Below, piece after piece: positions 26,109 through 34,729 of a stretch of 64,000 nt of DNA. Each line of letters opens with the position of its first letter. Positions within the stretch are counted from its first letter, which is position 1. The translations under genes were made by a program, and so were the position numbers. Source of the DNA: Streptomyces sp. NBC_01353 (GTDB lineage: Bacteria > Actinomycetota > Actinomycetes > Streptomycetales > Streptomycetaceae); NCBI RefSeq assembly GCF_036237275.1, contig NZ_CP108352.1:2790001-2854000 (forward strand). Reading direction: 5' to 3'. The notes below the pieces were generated by a model, which saw nothing but the letters and a program-made list of their open reading frames with translations, did not search any database and was not told the DNA's origin.

Positions 26109-27473
26109 TCAGACGCCCGCGCGGGCCTTCTCCACGCCCTCCTCGGGGCCGTCGGCCCGCTGGTCGGGCACGGAGGTCGCCGGGGCGTGGTCGTCGACCA
26201 GGGTCTTCTCGTCGAACGGGACCCGGCCGGCCAGGACCTCGGCGACCCGGGCCTTGTCGATCTCCTTGGTCCAGGTGCCGACGAGGACGGTCGCGACCGC
26301 GTTGCCGGCGAAGTTCGTCAGGGCGCGGGCCTCGCTCATGAAGCGGTCGATGCCGACGATCAGACCGACGCCGTCGACCAGCTCGGGCCGGTGCGACTGG
26401 AGGCCGCCGGCGAGGGTCGCGAGCCCGGCGCCGGTGACGCCCGCCGCACCCTTCGACGCGATGATCATGAAGACCAGCAGGCTGACCTGCTCGGCGAGCG
26501 AGAGCGGGTTGCCCATCGCCTCGGCGACGAAGAGCGAGGCCATCGTCAGGTAGATCGCAGTGCCGTCCAGGTTGAAGGAGTAGCCGGTCGGCACGGTGAT
26601 GCCGACGACGGGCTTGCTGACGCCCAGGTGCTCCATCTTGGCGATGAGCCGCGGCAGCGCCGACTCGGAGGACGAGGTGGAGAGGATCAGCAGGAACTCG
26701 CGGCCCAGGTACTTCAGCAGCGCGAGGATGTTGACCCCGGCGACCACCCGCAGCAGCGCGCCGAGCACCACGAAGACGAAGAGCGCGCAGGTCACGTAGA
26801 AGCCGATCATGATGACCGCGAGCGACTTCAGCGCGTCGACGCCGGTCGCGCCGACGACCGCCGCGATGGCGCCGAAGGCGCCGATCGGGGCCGCCCACAT
26901 GATCATGGCGAGGATGCGGAAGACCAGCCGCTGGATGTGCCCGATGCCGCGCAGGACCGGCTCACCGGTCCTGCCCATCGCCTGGAGCGCGAAGCCCGCG
27001 AGGAGGGCGACGAGGAGGGTCTGGAGGACCTCGCCCTCGGTGAAGGCGGAGACCAGGGTCTTGGGGATGATCCCGAGGAGGAACTCCGCGGTGGACTCGC
27101 TCGCCCCGTCGGCCTGCTTGGCGCCGGCCTCGGCGACCTCCTTGGTGAGGTGGAGGCTGGAGCCGGGGTCCAGGATGTTGCCCACGAGAAGGCCGATGGC
27201 GAGGGCCACGGTGGACATCACGAGGAAGTACCCGAGCGCGAGCCCGCCGACGGCACCGACCTTCGCGGCCTTCCGGACCGAGCCGACGCCGAGGACGATC
27301 GTGCAGAAGATGATCGGCGAGATCATCATCTTGATCAGGTTCACGAAGCCGGTGCCCAGCGGCTTGAGCTCAACGGCGACGCCCGGCGCCACGAACCCGA
27401 CCGTGATGCCGAGTACGACGGCGGCGATGACTGCGAGATACAGGTAGTGGGTACGGTCCCGTTGTGCGGCCAC
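26109..27473 (-). CDS. dctA: C4-dicarboxylate:cation symporter DctA
   Basis: A 454-residue membrane protein of the DAACS (glutamate/dicarboxylate symporter) family that imports succinate, fumarate and malate with protons or sodium. Eight transmembrane helices and two re-entrant loops are expected; visible signatures are MMISPIIFCTIVLGV, the serine-rich re-entrant STSSSESALPRL, and the substrate site PTGYSFNLDGTAIY. I place the start at GTG 27473, with GAGGAGG five bases upstream, over a GTG 30 nt earlier that lacks such a site. It is divergent from a CitA/DcuS-type kinase gene across ~195 bp with paired direct repeats, so dicarboxylate-induced expression is likely. The C-terminal ~40 residues are charged. 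Confidence 0.93.
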   Translation of the reverse strand: MAAQRDRTHYLYLAVIAAVVLGITVGFVAPGVAVELKPLGTGFVNLIKMMISPIIFCTIVLGVGSVRKAAKVGAVGGLALGYFLVMSTVALAIGLLVGNILDPGSSLHLTKEVAEAGAKQADGASESTAEFLLGIIPKTLVSAFTEGEVLQTLLVALLAGFALQAMGRTGEPVLRGIGHIQRLVFRILAMIMWAAPIGAFGAIAAVVGATGVDALKSLAVIMIGFYVTCALFVFVVLGALLRVVAGVNILALLKYLGREFLLILSTSSSESALPRLIAKMEHLGVSKPVVGITVPTGYSFNLDGTAIYLTMASLFVAEAMGNPLSLAEQVSLLVFMIIASKGAAGVTGAGLATLAGGLQSHRPELVDGVGLIVGIDRFMSEARALTNFAGNAVATVLVGTWTKEIDKARVAEVLAGRVPFDEKTLVDDHAPATSVPDQRADGPEEGVEKARAGV

Positions 27474-27537
27474 GGGGTCCTCCTCGTGCTGATGGGTGTC
27501 CACGTCCCGGTGGATCCCAGCGAATATCCATCAGCCT

Positions 27538-27602
27538 GTGACCCGGGTCACCCTTACGTTCGTTTCGTTCACGACCGAACCATGTGCCTTCATGACCGAA
27601 CC
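27538..27602. promoter_or_regulatory. dctA/kinase divergent control region: palindrome and paired direct repeats
   Basis: GTGACCCGGGTCAC (27538-27551) is a perfect palindrome. TTCACGACCGAACC (27568-27581) and TTCATGACCGAACC (27589-27602) are direct repeats 21 bp apart, two helical turns. The repeats are good candidates for the CitB-type regulator encoded at 29615; the palindrome may bind another factor. Confidence 0.5.
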
Positions 27603-27668
27603 GTCCGGCGGAGAACGATTCGGGAACGGGATTCCCCGCCGCAAATCCGGCCAGGCACACTTACCGAC

Positions 27669-29618
27669 ATGCGCATACCGTTCCCCCGACCCCGCAGCCT
27701 CGCCGGCCAGCTCTTCGCGATGCAGGTCGTGCTTGTGGCCGCGATCGTGGTCGGATGCGCCGTCTTCGCGTACATCACGGACCGCGCCCAGGCCGAGGAG
27801 ACCGCGACCCGCCAGGTCACCGCGCTCGCGACGGCCGTCGCCGAGTCCCCCTCGGTGGTGGAGGCCGCCGGCTCCACGGACCCGAGCGCGCGGCTCCAGC
27901 CGTACGCCGAGTCGCTGCGGCAGCACTCCGGGGTCGCCTTCGTGGTGATCATGGCCCCGGACGGCACGCGCTGGACACATCCGGAGCCGGACCAGATCGG
28001 CCGTACGTACCTCGGCCACATCGAGCCTGCCCTCAAGGGGACGACCTTCTCCGAGACGCACATGGGCACGCTCGGCCGCTCGGTCCGCGCGGTCGCACCG
28101 GTCCTCGACGACGGTCGGGTCGTCGGCCTGGTCAGCGCGGGCATCACGATCGAGAAGATCAGCGAGCAGGTACGGGAGCAGGTGACGGCCCTGCTCGGAA
28201 TGGCGGGGGCGGCGCTGGCGCTCGGCGGTATCGGTACGTACGTCATCAACGCCCGGCTGCGGCGGCACACGCACGGCATGAACGCGGCCGAGCTGAGCCG
28301 GATGCACGACTACCACGAGGCCGCGCTGCACGCGGTGTCCGAGGGGCTCGTGATGCTGGACGGGCAGCGACGGATCGCGCTCATCAACGACGGGGCGCGG
28401 GAGCTGCTCGGTCTCGACGCCGATGTGGTGGGCAGGTCGGCGGCGGATCTGGGGCTGCCGGTCTCGCTCACGAGTGCGTTGCTCGCCTCGGAGCCGCGGG
28501 TGGACGAGCTGCATCTGACGGCCGAGCGGGTGCTCGTGGTCAACACCCGTCCGGTGGTGGGCGGGGAGCGTCGGGGTACGGTCGTCACGCTTCGGGACCG
28601 TACGGAACTCCAGGCACTGTCGGGCGAGTTGACCTCCGAGCGGGGGTTCACACAGGCGCTCCGCTCGCAGGCTCACGAGGCGGCGAACCGCCTGCACACG
28701 GTCGTCTCGCTGATCGAACTGGGCCGGGTGGACGAGGCCGTCGGCTTCGCGACGGCCGAACTGGAGCTGGCGCAGGCGCTCACCGACCGGGTGGTCGACG
28801 CGGTCGGCGAGCCTGTCCTGGCGGCGCTGCTGCTCGGCAAGGCGGCGCAGGCGAACGAGTCGGGGGTGGAGCTGGTCCTGACCGAGGACAGCCGCATCGA
28901 CGACGGGCTGCTGCCACCGGCTCTTCCGTCCCGGGACCTGGTCACGATCCTCGGCAACCTGATCGACAACGCGGTCGAGGCGGCGAGCGGTACGCCGCAG
29001 GGGCGCGTCACGGTCACGGCCCGCACCTACGACGGGGAACTCCTCCTCCGGGTCTCCGACACCGGACCGGGGATCGGGGCGGGCGCCCCGGACGCGGTCT
29101 TCGACCGCGGCTGGTCCACCCGCGGCCCCGGCCGAGGCCTCGGCCTCGCCCTGGTCCGCCAGGCGACGACGCGAGCCGCGGGCACGGTGGTCCTGACCCG
29201 GGCCCCGGAGGGCGGCGCGGAATTCACCGTACGGCTGCCACTGACGGACGAGGCGGGGGCGGGACAGGCGACGGAGTCGCGCCCGGGGGTGGCGCCTCCG
29301 GTCCCCGCGTCCGACCCGAACCCGGCCGTGGAGCCGGCCCCGAGGCCGGTGCCTCCAGTCCCCTCGCCCGACGCGGCCCCACCGGTCCCCGTGTCCGACC
29401 CGAACCCGGCCGTGGAGCCGGTCCCGAGGCCGGTGCCTCCAGTCCCCTCGCCCGACGCGGCCCCACCAGTCCCCGCGTTCGACCCGAACCCGACCCCGGG
29501 GCCGGTTCCGCCGACGCCCGCAGTCGACGCGAGCCCCGCCGCCCGGCCCGGCACGCCCGTCCCCCTGCCGTCGCCGGAGGCCGCGCCCGGCTCCCCCAGT
29601 GCGGAGGTGCCCGCATGA
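27669..29618 (+). CDS. CitA/DcuS-type sensor histidine kinase with proline-rich C-terminal repeats
   Basis: A 649-residue membrane kinase. TM1 lies at ~13-35, followed by an extracytoplasmic PAS-like (PDC/sCache) sensor at ~36-165 and TM2 at ~172-192. A cytoplasmic PAS domain follows (~215-320), then the SPOB-type phosphoacceptor helix RSQAHEAANRLHTVVSLI and the HATPase domain (NLIDNAVEAA, DTGPGI, GRGLGLALV). It should sense extracellular C4-dicarboxylates or citrate and phosphorylate the response regulator, whose gene overlaps it (ATGA). The ATG at 27669 closely follows the control region. Odd: about 120 C-terminal residues form a Pro-rich tail with 28-residue tandem repeats (29292-29459), absent from usual family members. 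Confidence 0.9.
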   Translation: MRIPFPRPRSLAGQLFAMQVVLVAAIVVGCAVFAYITDRAQAEETATRQVTALATAVAESPSVVEAAGSTDPSARLQPYAESLRQHSGVAFVVIMAPDGTRWTHPEPDQIGRTYLGHIEPALKGTTFSETHMGTLGRSVRAVAPVLDDGRVVGLVSAGITIEKISEQVREQVTALLGMAGAALALGGIGTYVINARLRRHTHGMNAAELSRMHDYHEAALHAVSEGLVMLDGQRRIALINDGARELLGLDADVVGRSAADLGLPVSLTSALLASEPRVDELHLTAERVLVVNTRPVVGGERRGTVVTLRDRTELQALSGELTSERGFTQALRSQAHEAANRLHTVVSLIELGRVDEAVGFATAELELAQALTDRVVDAVGEPVLAALLLGKAAQANESGVELVLTEDSRIDDGLLPPALPSRDLVTILGNLIDNAVEAASGTPQGRVTVTARTYDGELLLRVSDTGPGIGAGAPDAVFDRGWSTRGPGRGLGLALVRQATTRAAGTVVLTRAPEGGAEFTVRLPLTDEAGAGQATESRPGVAPPVPASDPNPAVEPAPRPVPPVPSPDAAPPVPVSDPNPAVEPVPRPVPPVPSPDAAPPVPAFDPNPTPGPVPPTPAVDASPAARPGTPVPLPSPEAAPGSPSAEVPA

Positions 29619-30301
29619 GCCAGGACATCCGCGTGCTGGTCGTCGAGGACGACCCTGTCGCCGCCGACGCGCACGCGCTCTACGCCGGGCGCGTGCGCGG
29701 ATTCACCGTCGTCGGCGTCGCGCACTCGCGGGCCGCCGCCGTGCGCGTCCTCGACCGCCTGCCGGTCGATCTGATCCTGCTCGACCTGTACCTGCCCGAC
29801 GGCCACGGGCTGCAGCTGCTGCGGTCGCTGCGCGCCGGCGGGCACTCCGCCGACGTCATCGCCGTCACCTCCGCCCGCGATCTCGCGATCGTGCGCGAAG
29901 GGGTGTCGCTCGGCGTCGTCCAGTACGTCTTGAAGCCGTTCACCTTCGCGACCCTGCGGGACCGGCTCACCCGGTACGCCGAGTTCCGCGCCACCGCCGG
30001 GGAGGCGTCCGGGCAGGACGAGGTGGACCGGGCCCTGGCGACCCTGCGCACCCCGCAGCCCGCCTCGCTGCCCAAGGGGCTGAGCGCCCCCACCCTGGAG
30101 GCCGTCACCCGTACCCTCCGGGACACGCCGGCCGGTCTGACCGCCGCCGAGGCCGGGGCCGCCGTCGGGATCTCCCGGATCACCGCGCGCCGCTATCTGG
30201 AGCATCTGGTCACGGACGGGCGGGCCGCGCGGGCCCCGCAGTACGGGCAGATCGGCCGTCCGGAGCTCCAGTACCGGTGGATCACGACGATCGGCCGCTG
30301 A
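29615..30301 (+). CDS. CitB/DcuR-type response regulator
   Basis: A 228-residue response regulator. The receiver domain (1-~120) shows the acidic pair in VVEDDP, the phosphoacceptor Asp in LILLDLYLPDG, the conserved Thr in AVTSARD and the Lys in YVLKPF. The C-terminal DNA-binding part (~150-228, LTAAEAGAAVGISRITARRYLEHL) is the HTH typical of CitB-type regulators of dicarboxylate uptake. It overlaps the kinase gene by 4 bp, so it is co-translated. The most likely target is the dctA promoter, with direct repeats at 27568-27602. A 262-bp non-coding gap follows it (30302-30563). Confidence 0.92.
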   Translation: MSQDIRVLVVEDDPVAADAHALYAGRVRGFTVVGVAHSRAAAVRVLDRLPVDLILLDLYLPDGHGLQLLRSLRAGGHSADVIAVTSARDLAIVREGVSLGVVQYVLKPFTFATLRDRLTRYAEFRATAGEASGQDEVDRALATLRTPQPASLPKGLSAPTLEAVTRTLRDTPAGLTAAEAGAAVGISRITARRYLEHLVTDGRAARAPQYGQIGRPELQYRWITTIGR

Positions 30302-30563
30302 GTCGGGCCTCCTCGATCGCCCTCACCTCAGTCCGGGCACGTTCCCCGCGGCAGCCACGTGGGAGGCCCCTGGCGTTCGCCCTCGGAGACGTCCCGGCCC
30401 AGGACCTCGTCGCGCGCCCGGTCATCGGACACCGCCCACCGGTCACCGAACGCGACGGAGATCAATACGGATTGTTACCGACCGGTTCCGACGTTTCTAC
30501 GACTTCTGGCCTTGGGTGAACGCACCGTAGCCAATTGTCACGTTACGCATCTACCGTGTCAGG

Positions 30564-31241
30564 GTGCAACCCTCCCCTCCCTCACCTCCCTTCAACGCCC
30601 TCGCCGCGCGCCGATTGCGCGAAGGCCTCGGCATGGCTCCGGGACATGTCGCCTACGGTCTTCGCGCGCAGTACGGCCTCGCGATCACCCCCGACACCGT
30701 CATCGCCTGGGAACGCGGCCGGCTCGCCCCGACCGCCCAGGAGCTCACCGCTCTCGCGGGCGTCCTCTGGTGCGCCCCCGGCGAGCTGATCGCGGCCGCC
30801 ACCACCCTGCGTGAGCACCGGATGGCCCGTGGCTTCGCCCCGGACGACCTGGCGCGCCGGTTGGGCCTCGACGTCCCCGGCTATCTGAAGATGGAGGAGT
30901 CGGGCCGCTGGCGCGGCAACGAACGCCAGACCGCCGCCCTCGCCGACACCCTCGGTCTCGGACCGCGCGCCCTGCTCACGGTGACCGGCAGGAACGAGGA
31001 CCTGGCCCAGCTGCTGCGGGACGCGGCCACGACGCGCTGGCAGGCGTACGTGCGCCCGGTCGTGAAACTGCTGCCGATACAGAAGCGGACGCTGGAGTTC
31101 GCGCTCCAGCGGCTGCACACCGACTACCACGCGAAGATGGCGGCGACGAGCAGCTGGGGCGCCTCGGGCGACAGCGGGGACTCGGGCCGCGCGTACCTCG
31201 ACGGAATCGTCGACCGCTTCTGGGAGTTGGTCGGGTCGTAG
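30564..31241 (+). CDS. XRE-type helix-turn-helix protein
   Basis: A 225-residue cytoplasmic protein with two Cro/CI-like HTH modules: residues ~12-75 (NALAARRLREGLGMAPGHVAYGL... ending TPDTVIAWERGRLAPTAQEL) and ~85-140 (MARGFAPDDLARRLGLDVPGYLKMEESG). The C-terminal ~85 residues are helical and basic with no known domain. Double-HTH proteins of this type are common in Streptomyces and usually repress nearby genes; targets are unknown. GTG 30564 follows AGG directly and has no good ribosome-binding site, suggesting a short leader. The phosphatase gene starts 9 bp after its stop and is probably co-transcribed. Confidence 0.82.
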   Translation: MQPSPPSPPFNALAARRLREGLGMAPGHVAYGLRAQYGLAITPDTVIAWERGRLAPTAQELTALAGVLWCAPGELIAAATTLREHRMARGFAPDDLARRLGLDVPGYLKMEESGRWRGNERQTAALADTLGLGPRALLTVTGRNEDLAQLLRDAATTRWQAYVRPVVKLLPIQKRTLEFALQRLHTDYHAKMAATSSWGASGDSGDSGRAYLDGIVDRFWELVGS

Positions 31242-31250
31242 GGTGTCGTC

Positions 31251-31988
31251 GTGAGACGACATATAGCCTTCGAGAACCTCCACAACTTCCGTGACCTGGG
31301 CGGCTATCGGACCGCCGACGGCGGAACCGTCCGCTGGGACGTCCTCTACCGATCCGACTCCCTCGCCAAGTTGCGCGGCCCCGACCTGGACCGCTTCCAG
31401 GAGCTCGGCGTGGCCGCCGTGATCGATCTGCGCTACCCGTGGGAGATCGCCGCCAAGGGCCGTATGCCGGAGACCGACGGCATCACCTGGCACAACCTCA
31501 GCGTCGAGCACCGCCCCTACGACCAGGCGGAGATCGATCCGGACCTCGACCCGTGGCGCTACCTCGCCGACCGGTTCGCCGAGGTCGCGGCCGACGGCGC
31601 GGTGGAGCTGCGCGAGGCCCTGAAGGTGATCGCGTCCACGGAGGGGCCGCTCGTCTTCCACTGCGCCTCGGGGAAGGACCGCACGGGCCTGCTCGCCGCT
31701 GTGGTCCTCTCCCTCCTCGACGTCTCCGACGAGCAGATCCTCGACGACTTCGCGCTGACCGAACTTGCCACCGAACGGCTGATCGCCGACTGGCACGCCG
31801 CCCATCCGGGGCGGGAACTGCGCTGGCCGGGATACGGCAGGGCACCCGCGGAGATCATGCGGCTCTTCCTCGCGGACCTGCGCGCGGAGTACGGATCGGT
31901 GTACGCGTACGTCACCGGGCACGTGGGCCTGGATCCGGCCGTGGTGGAGACCCTCCGCAAGCGCCTGGTGGAGCCGGCGGGCGCCTAG
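31251..31988 (+). CDS. Tyrosine (phospho-lipid/protein) phosphatase, MptpB-like
   Basis: A 245-residue dual-specificity phosphatase. The active-site P-loop HCASGKDRTG (Cys nucleophile, Arg) is the HCxxGKDRT variant of MptpB-like enzymes that act on phosphotyrosine and phosphoinositides. The N-terminal signature FENLHNFRDLGGYRT and the VIDLRYPWEI segment are also family hallmarks. No signal peptide is evident. GTG 31251 is the start, 9 bp after the XRE gene. It probably dephosphorylates proteins in the cytoplasm; the substrate is unknown. The 3' flank contains 24-bp repeats that belong to the convergent gene's end. Confidence 0.9.
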   Translation: MRRHIAFENLHNFRDLGGYRTADGGTVRWDVLYRSDSLAKLRGPDLDRFQELGVAAVIDLRYPWEIAAKGRMPETDGITWHNLSVEHRPYDQAEIDPDLDPWRYLADRFAEVAADGAVELREALKVIASTEGPLVFHCASGKDRTGLLAAVVLSLLDVSDEQILDDFALTELATERLIADWHAAHPGRELRWPGYGRAPAEIMRLFLADLRAEYGSVYAYVTGHVGLDPAVVETLRKRLVEPAGA

Positions 31989-32024
31989 GCCGTACGGAGA
32001 TCAGGTCGGCCCCCGATCCGCGGA

Positions 32025-32120
32025 AGCCTCCTGGGGCCGCCGGTCGAAGCCCGCCTGGGTCCGCAGGCGGAAGCCCGCCCAGGTCCGGCGGTCGAAGCTC
32101 TCCTAGGTCCGGCGGTCGAA
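32025..32120 (-). repeat. Four 24-bp tandem repeats spanning the stop of the HTH-membrane gene
   Basis: On the minus strand four in-frame 24-bp units encode FDRRT*ES, FDRRTWAG, FRLRTQAG and FDRRPQEA (32120 down to 32025). The first contains the annotated TAG stop; the frame then continues to a TGA at 32003-32001. The stop probably arose by mutation of a TGG or CAG codon in an expanding repeat. Confidence 0.75.
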
Positions 32121-33089
32121 GCTGAAGAGCTGGCCCTGGGCGTCCGGGCGGCAGGCCGCCTGGGCGAGCTTCGCCCACTCCGCCGTACGGTCGCCCGTCA
32201 CGGTCACGCAGGAGTCGGCCGTCGCCGAGTCCACGGGGACGATGCGGTATCCCGTGACGGGGCTGCCGAAGGGCTCCAGGCGAAACCTTTCGACACGGGT
32301 CGGATCGCCGCACTCCGAGTCCTCGAACGCGGCGTCGGCGATGCGGCCGCCGGTGGGGATGCCGGAGCAGCCGGGGCCGTAGTCCGGGTGGTCGGAGACG
32401 ATCCGCCAGGTGCCGGCCCCGAGATCCATGAGGGAGTAGCGGGGGACGTCGGCGCCCGCGCACCTCCGCTGGTGGATCTGGCCGCTGCGGCCGCCCCGCC
32501 GCTCGTTCAGGCAGAGGTCCGAGCCGATCACCCGTATCTGTACGTCCCCGGCGGTGGGCGCGATCGGGGTGCCCGTCACCGTCCCGCCGCCGTCGCCGTC
32601 CTGGACGAGGGCGACGACCACACTGACCCCGGCGAGGACGAGTCCGGTGACGGCGACGACCGTGACGAGTGTCCGGGACATGCGTGACCGGGGGCCGGGG
32701 CTCGGGCTCTCGGGGGCGGGCGCGGTGGGCCACCGGGCGGTGGAGGTCTCGTCGCCCTCCGGGACGTCGGTCCCGGAGGGCTCGTACATGCCCCGTGCCG
32801 CCAGCTCCTTGCGGACCGCCTGCCAGCTCTCCAGCGCTCCCGGGTCCACTCCGCACGCGCGGACGAAGGAGGTCAGGAGCTCCTCGCGGGGGACGGTCGA
32901 GCGCGCGAGCATGTTGGCCACGGTCGAGCGGGGCAGGACGTCGCCGAGTGCGGAGGCGCGGGCCGAGAGCTCGCGGTAGGTCAGTCCTGACCAGTCCTTG
33001 AGTGCCTGGAGCTGCGCGATGAACGAGGCGGCGTCGGTGGCCTCTCGCGGGTCGGGCGCGCTGCGCCCGCCGGCGTAACCCTCGGTCAT
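32103..33089 (-). CDS. Membrane-anchored HTH protein with extracytoplasmic C-terminal domain
   Basis: A 328-residue protein. Residues ~20-105 form an XRE-like domain (SFIAQLQALKDWSGLTYREL, PRSTVANMLARSTVPREELL), then a Pro-rich linker, one transmembrane helix at ~142-165 (TLVTVVAVTGLVLAGVSVVV) and an extracytoplasmic domain with six cysteines likely to form disulfides. Streptomyces encodes many such HTH-TM-exported-domain proteins, and the outer domain probably senses something at the cell surface. ATG 33089 has GGGGAG upstream. The stop lies inside an in-frame tandem repeat, so a 34-residue longer version may have existed or could arise by readthrough. Function not established. Confidence 0.8.
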   Translation of the reverse strand: MTEGYAGGRSAPDPREATDAASFIAQLQALKDWSGLTYRELSARASALGDVLPRSTVANMLARSTVPREELLTSFVRACGVDPGALESWQAVRKELAARGMYEPSGTDVPEGDETSTARWPTAPAPESPSPGPRSRMSRTLVTVVAVTGLVLAGVSVVVALVQDGDGGGTVTGTPIAPTAGDVQIRVIGSDLCLNERRGGRSGQIHQRRCAGADVPRYSLMDLGAGTWRIVSDHPDYGPGCSGIPTGGRIADAAFEDSECGDPTRVERFRLEPFGSPVTGYRIVPVDSATADSCVTVTGDRTAEWAKLAQAACRPDAQGQLFSFDRRT

Positions 33090-33444
33090 ACGTGCTCCCC
33101 GCCCCTCTCCCGGTCCAGGTTGGGACATGTCCGGGACAGGCCCAAGCCTTGTTGATCGAGCCGTTCGACTCAAGAGTGGAAATCGGCAATTCCGGTCCGG
33201 CCGGAATCGTCACGGGGGGAATCACGGGGGACAACGGGGGAATCACGGGGAACGCGAAGGGACCCGATCGTCCACGGGGGGCGATCGGGGCCCTTCCGAC
33301 GTCCGGAGGGTGTCGGTACGGCGCCCGGATGTCGGGACGGCGCCCGGACATCGGGACGGCGTCGGGATGTCGGGACATCCGGACGTCGGACGTCGGACGT
33401 CGGACATCGGGACAGTCTCTGGACCGAGGTCCCGGTCGGTCGGG
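33090..33444. other. 355-bp intergenic region with G-runs and direct repeats
   Basis: No gene is seen. It holds four G-runs at 33214-33250 (GGGGGG, GGGGG, GGGGG and GGGG separated by 5-6 nt), a potential plus-strand quadruplex. Three 19-bp direct repeats (GGCGCCCGGATGTCGGGAC and variants) lie at 33320-33376, followed by four GGACGTC-like heptamers at 33381-33408. The promoter of the HTH-membrane gene must lie in its left part. Confidence 0.6.
33320..33408 (+). repeat. 19-bp x3 and 7-bp x4 direct repeats
   Basis: Three units of GGCGCCCGGATGTCGGGAC (33320, 33339, 33358, with a few substitutions), then GGACGTC three times and GGACATC once. Non-coding, directly downstream of pfkA. Confidence 0.75.
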
Positions 33445-34470
33445 TCAGAAGACCGACTCGGCCTCGGACATCCGGTTCGCCGGGACGGTCTTCAGCTGGG
33501 TCACAGCCTCGGCCAGCGGCACCATCTCGACATTCGTGCCGCGCAGCGCCGTCATCTTCCCGAACTCGCCGCGGTGCGCGGCCTCCACCGCGTGCCAGCC
33601 GAAGCGGGTCGCGAGCACCCGGTCGTACGCGGTCGGCGTGCCGCCGCGCTGGACGTGCCCGAGAATGACCGGCCGCGCCTCCTTGCCGAGGCGCCGCTCC
33701 AGCTCGACCGCGAGCCGGTTGCCGATGCCCTGGAAGCGCTCGTGGCCGTACTGGTCGATCGCGCCCTTCTTGTACTCCATGGAGCCCTCGGCGGGGTGGG
33801 CGCCCTCGGCGACGCAGATGACGGCGAACTTCTTGCCGCGGGCGAAGCGCTCCTCGACCATCTTGACGAGGTCGTCCACCTGGAAGGGGCGTTCGGGCAG
33901 GCAGATGCCGTGCGCGCCGCCGGCCATGCCGGACTCCAGCGCGATCCAGCCGGCGTGCCGGCCCATCACCTCGACGACCATCACGCGCTGGTGGGACTCG
34001 GCGGTGGTCTTGAGACGGTCTATGGCCTCCGTGGCGACGCCCACGGCGGTGTCGAAGCCGAAGGTGCGGTCGGTGGAGGAGATGTCGTTGTCGATCGTCT
34101 TCGGGACGCCCACCACGGGCATCCCGGCGTCGGCGAGCATCCGGGCGGCGGTCAGCGTGCCCTCGCCGCCGATCGGGATGAGCACGTCGATGCCGTGCAG
34201 CTTCGCCAACTCCTGGGCGGACTCGGCGGCTTCGGCCAGCCGGTTGCGCTCCAGGCGGGCGGAGCCGAGGATGGTGCCGCCGCGGGCGAGGATGCCACTC
34301 ACCGCGTTGAGGTCGAGGGCCCGGTAGTGCCCGTCGAGGAGACCCTTGAACCCGTCCTCGAAGCCGATGACTTCGTCGCCGTAGCCGGTCAGAGCCCGGT
34401 GCACGACCGACCGGATCACTGCGTTGAGGCCGGGACAGTCGCCGCCTGCGGTGAGAACTCCGATGCGCAT
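33445..34470 (-). CDS. pfkA: ATP-dependent 6-phosphofructokinase
   Basis: PfkA phosphorylates fructose-6-phosphate in glycolysis. The 341-residue protein has the family motifs GGDCPGLNAVIR, IGGEGTLTAA, the catalytic PKTIDNDI, MGRHAGWIALESG and HVQRGGTPTAYDR. A Gly follows the acidic residue in GGEG, the feature used to separate ATP-dependent from PPi-dependent enzymes, so ATP is the likely donor. ATG 34470 has AGGAG about ten bases upstream. From memory it matches the S. coelicolor paralogue next to pta-ackA (PfkA2). It is divergent from pta across 259 bp, which probably holds both promoters. Confidence 0.93.
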   Translation of the reverse strand: MRIGVLTAGGDCPGLNAVIRSVVHRALTGYGDEVIGFEDGFKGLLDGHYRALDLNAVSGILARGGTILGSARLERNRLAEAAESAQELAKLHGIDVLIPIGGEGTLTAARMLADAGMPVVGVPKTIDNDISSTDRTFGFDTAVGVATEAIDRLKTTAESHQRVMVVEVMGRHAGWIALESGMAGGAHGICLPERPFQVDDLVKMVEERFARGKKFAVICVAEGAHPAEGSMEYKKGAIDQYGHERFQGIGNRLAVELERRLGKEARPVILGHVQRGGTPTAYDRVLATRFGWHAVEAAHRGEFGKMTALRGTNVEMVPLAEAVTQLKTVPANRMSEAESVF

Positions 34471-34729
34471 CGTGCTGTGTCTCCTGCTCGGTGAGTGGTA
34501 CATGTGAGCTCTGTCGATTCTCCCACGCCCGGCAGTACCCCCGCGCTCCCTGCTACTCCGCGGCCCGGCCCCAGGGGCCTTTCGTCCCGCTGTTCCAGGC
34601 CCTTCGCCCGGCGGGCGCCCTACCCACCCCCAGAGGTATTGTCAAGAGGGCATTGCCACCCTTGCGGGGTTCTTTGAACACACTCGGTTGACGAGACCGG
34701 GCGGACAGGACTGGACAGGAGACCACGGC

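Noticed and set aside
26043-27668. Plus-strand extension of the sensor-kinase frame across dctA
   Set aside because: Opposite to a clear DctA protein; the kinase starts at ATG 27669 with a normal N-terminal membrane helix.
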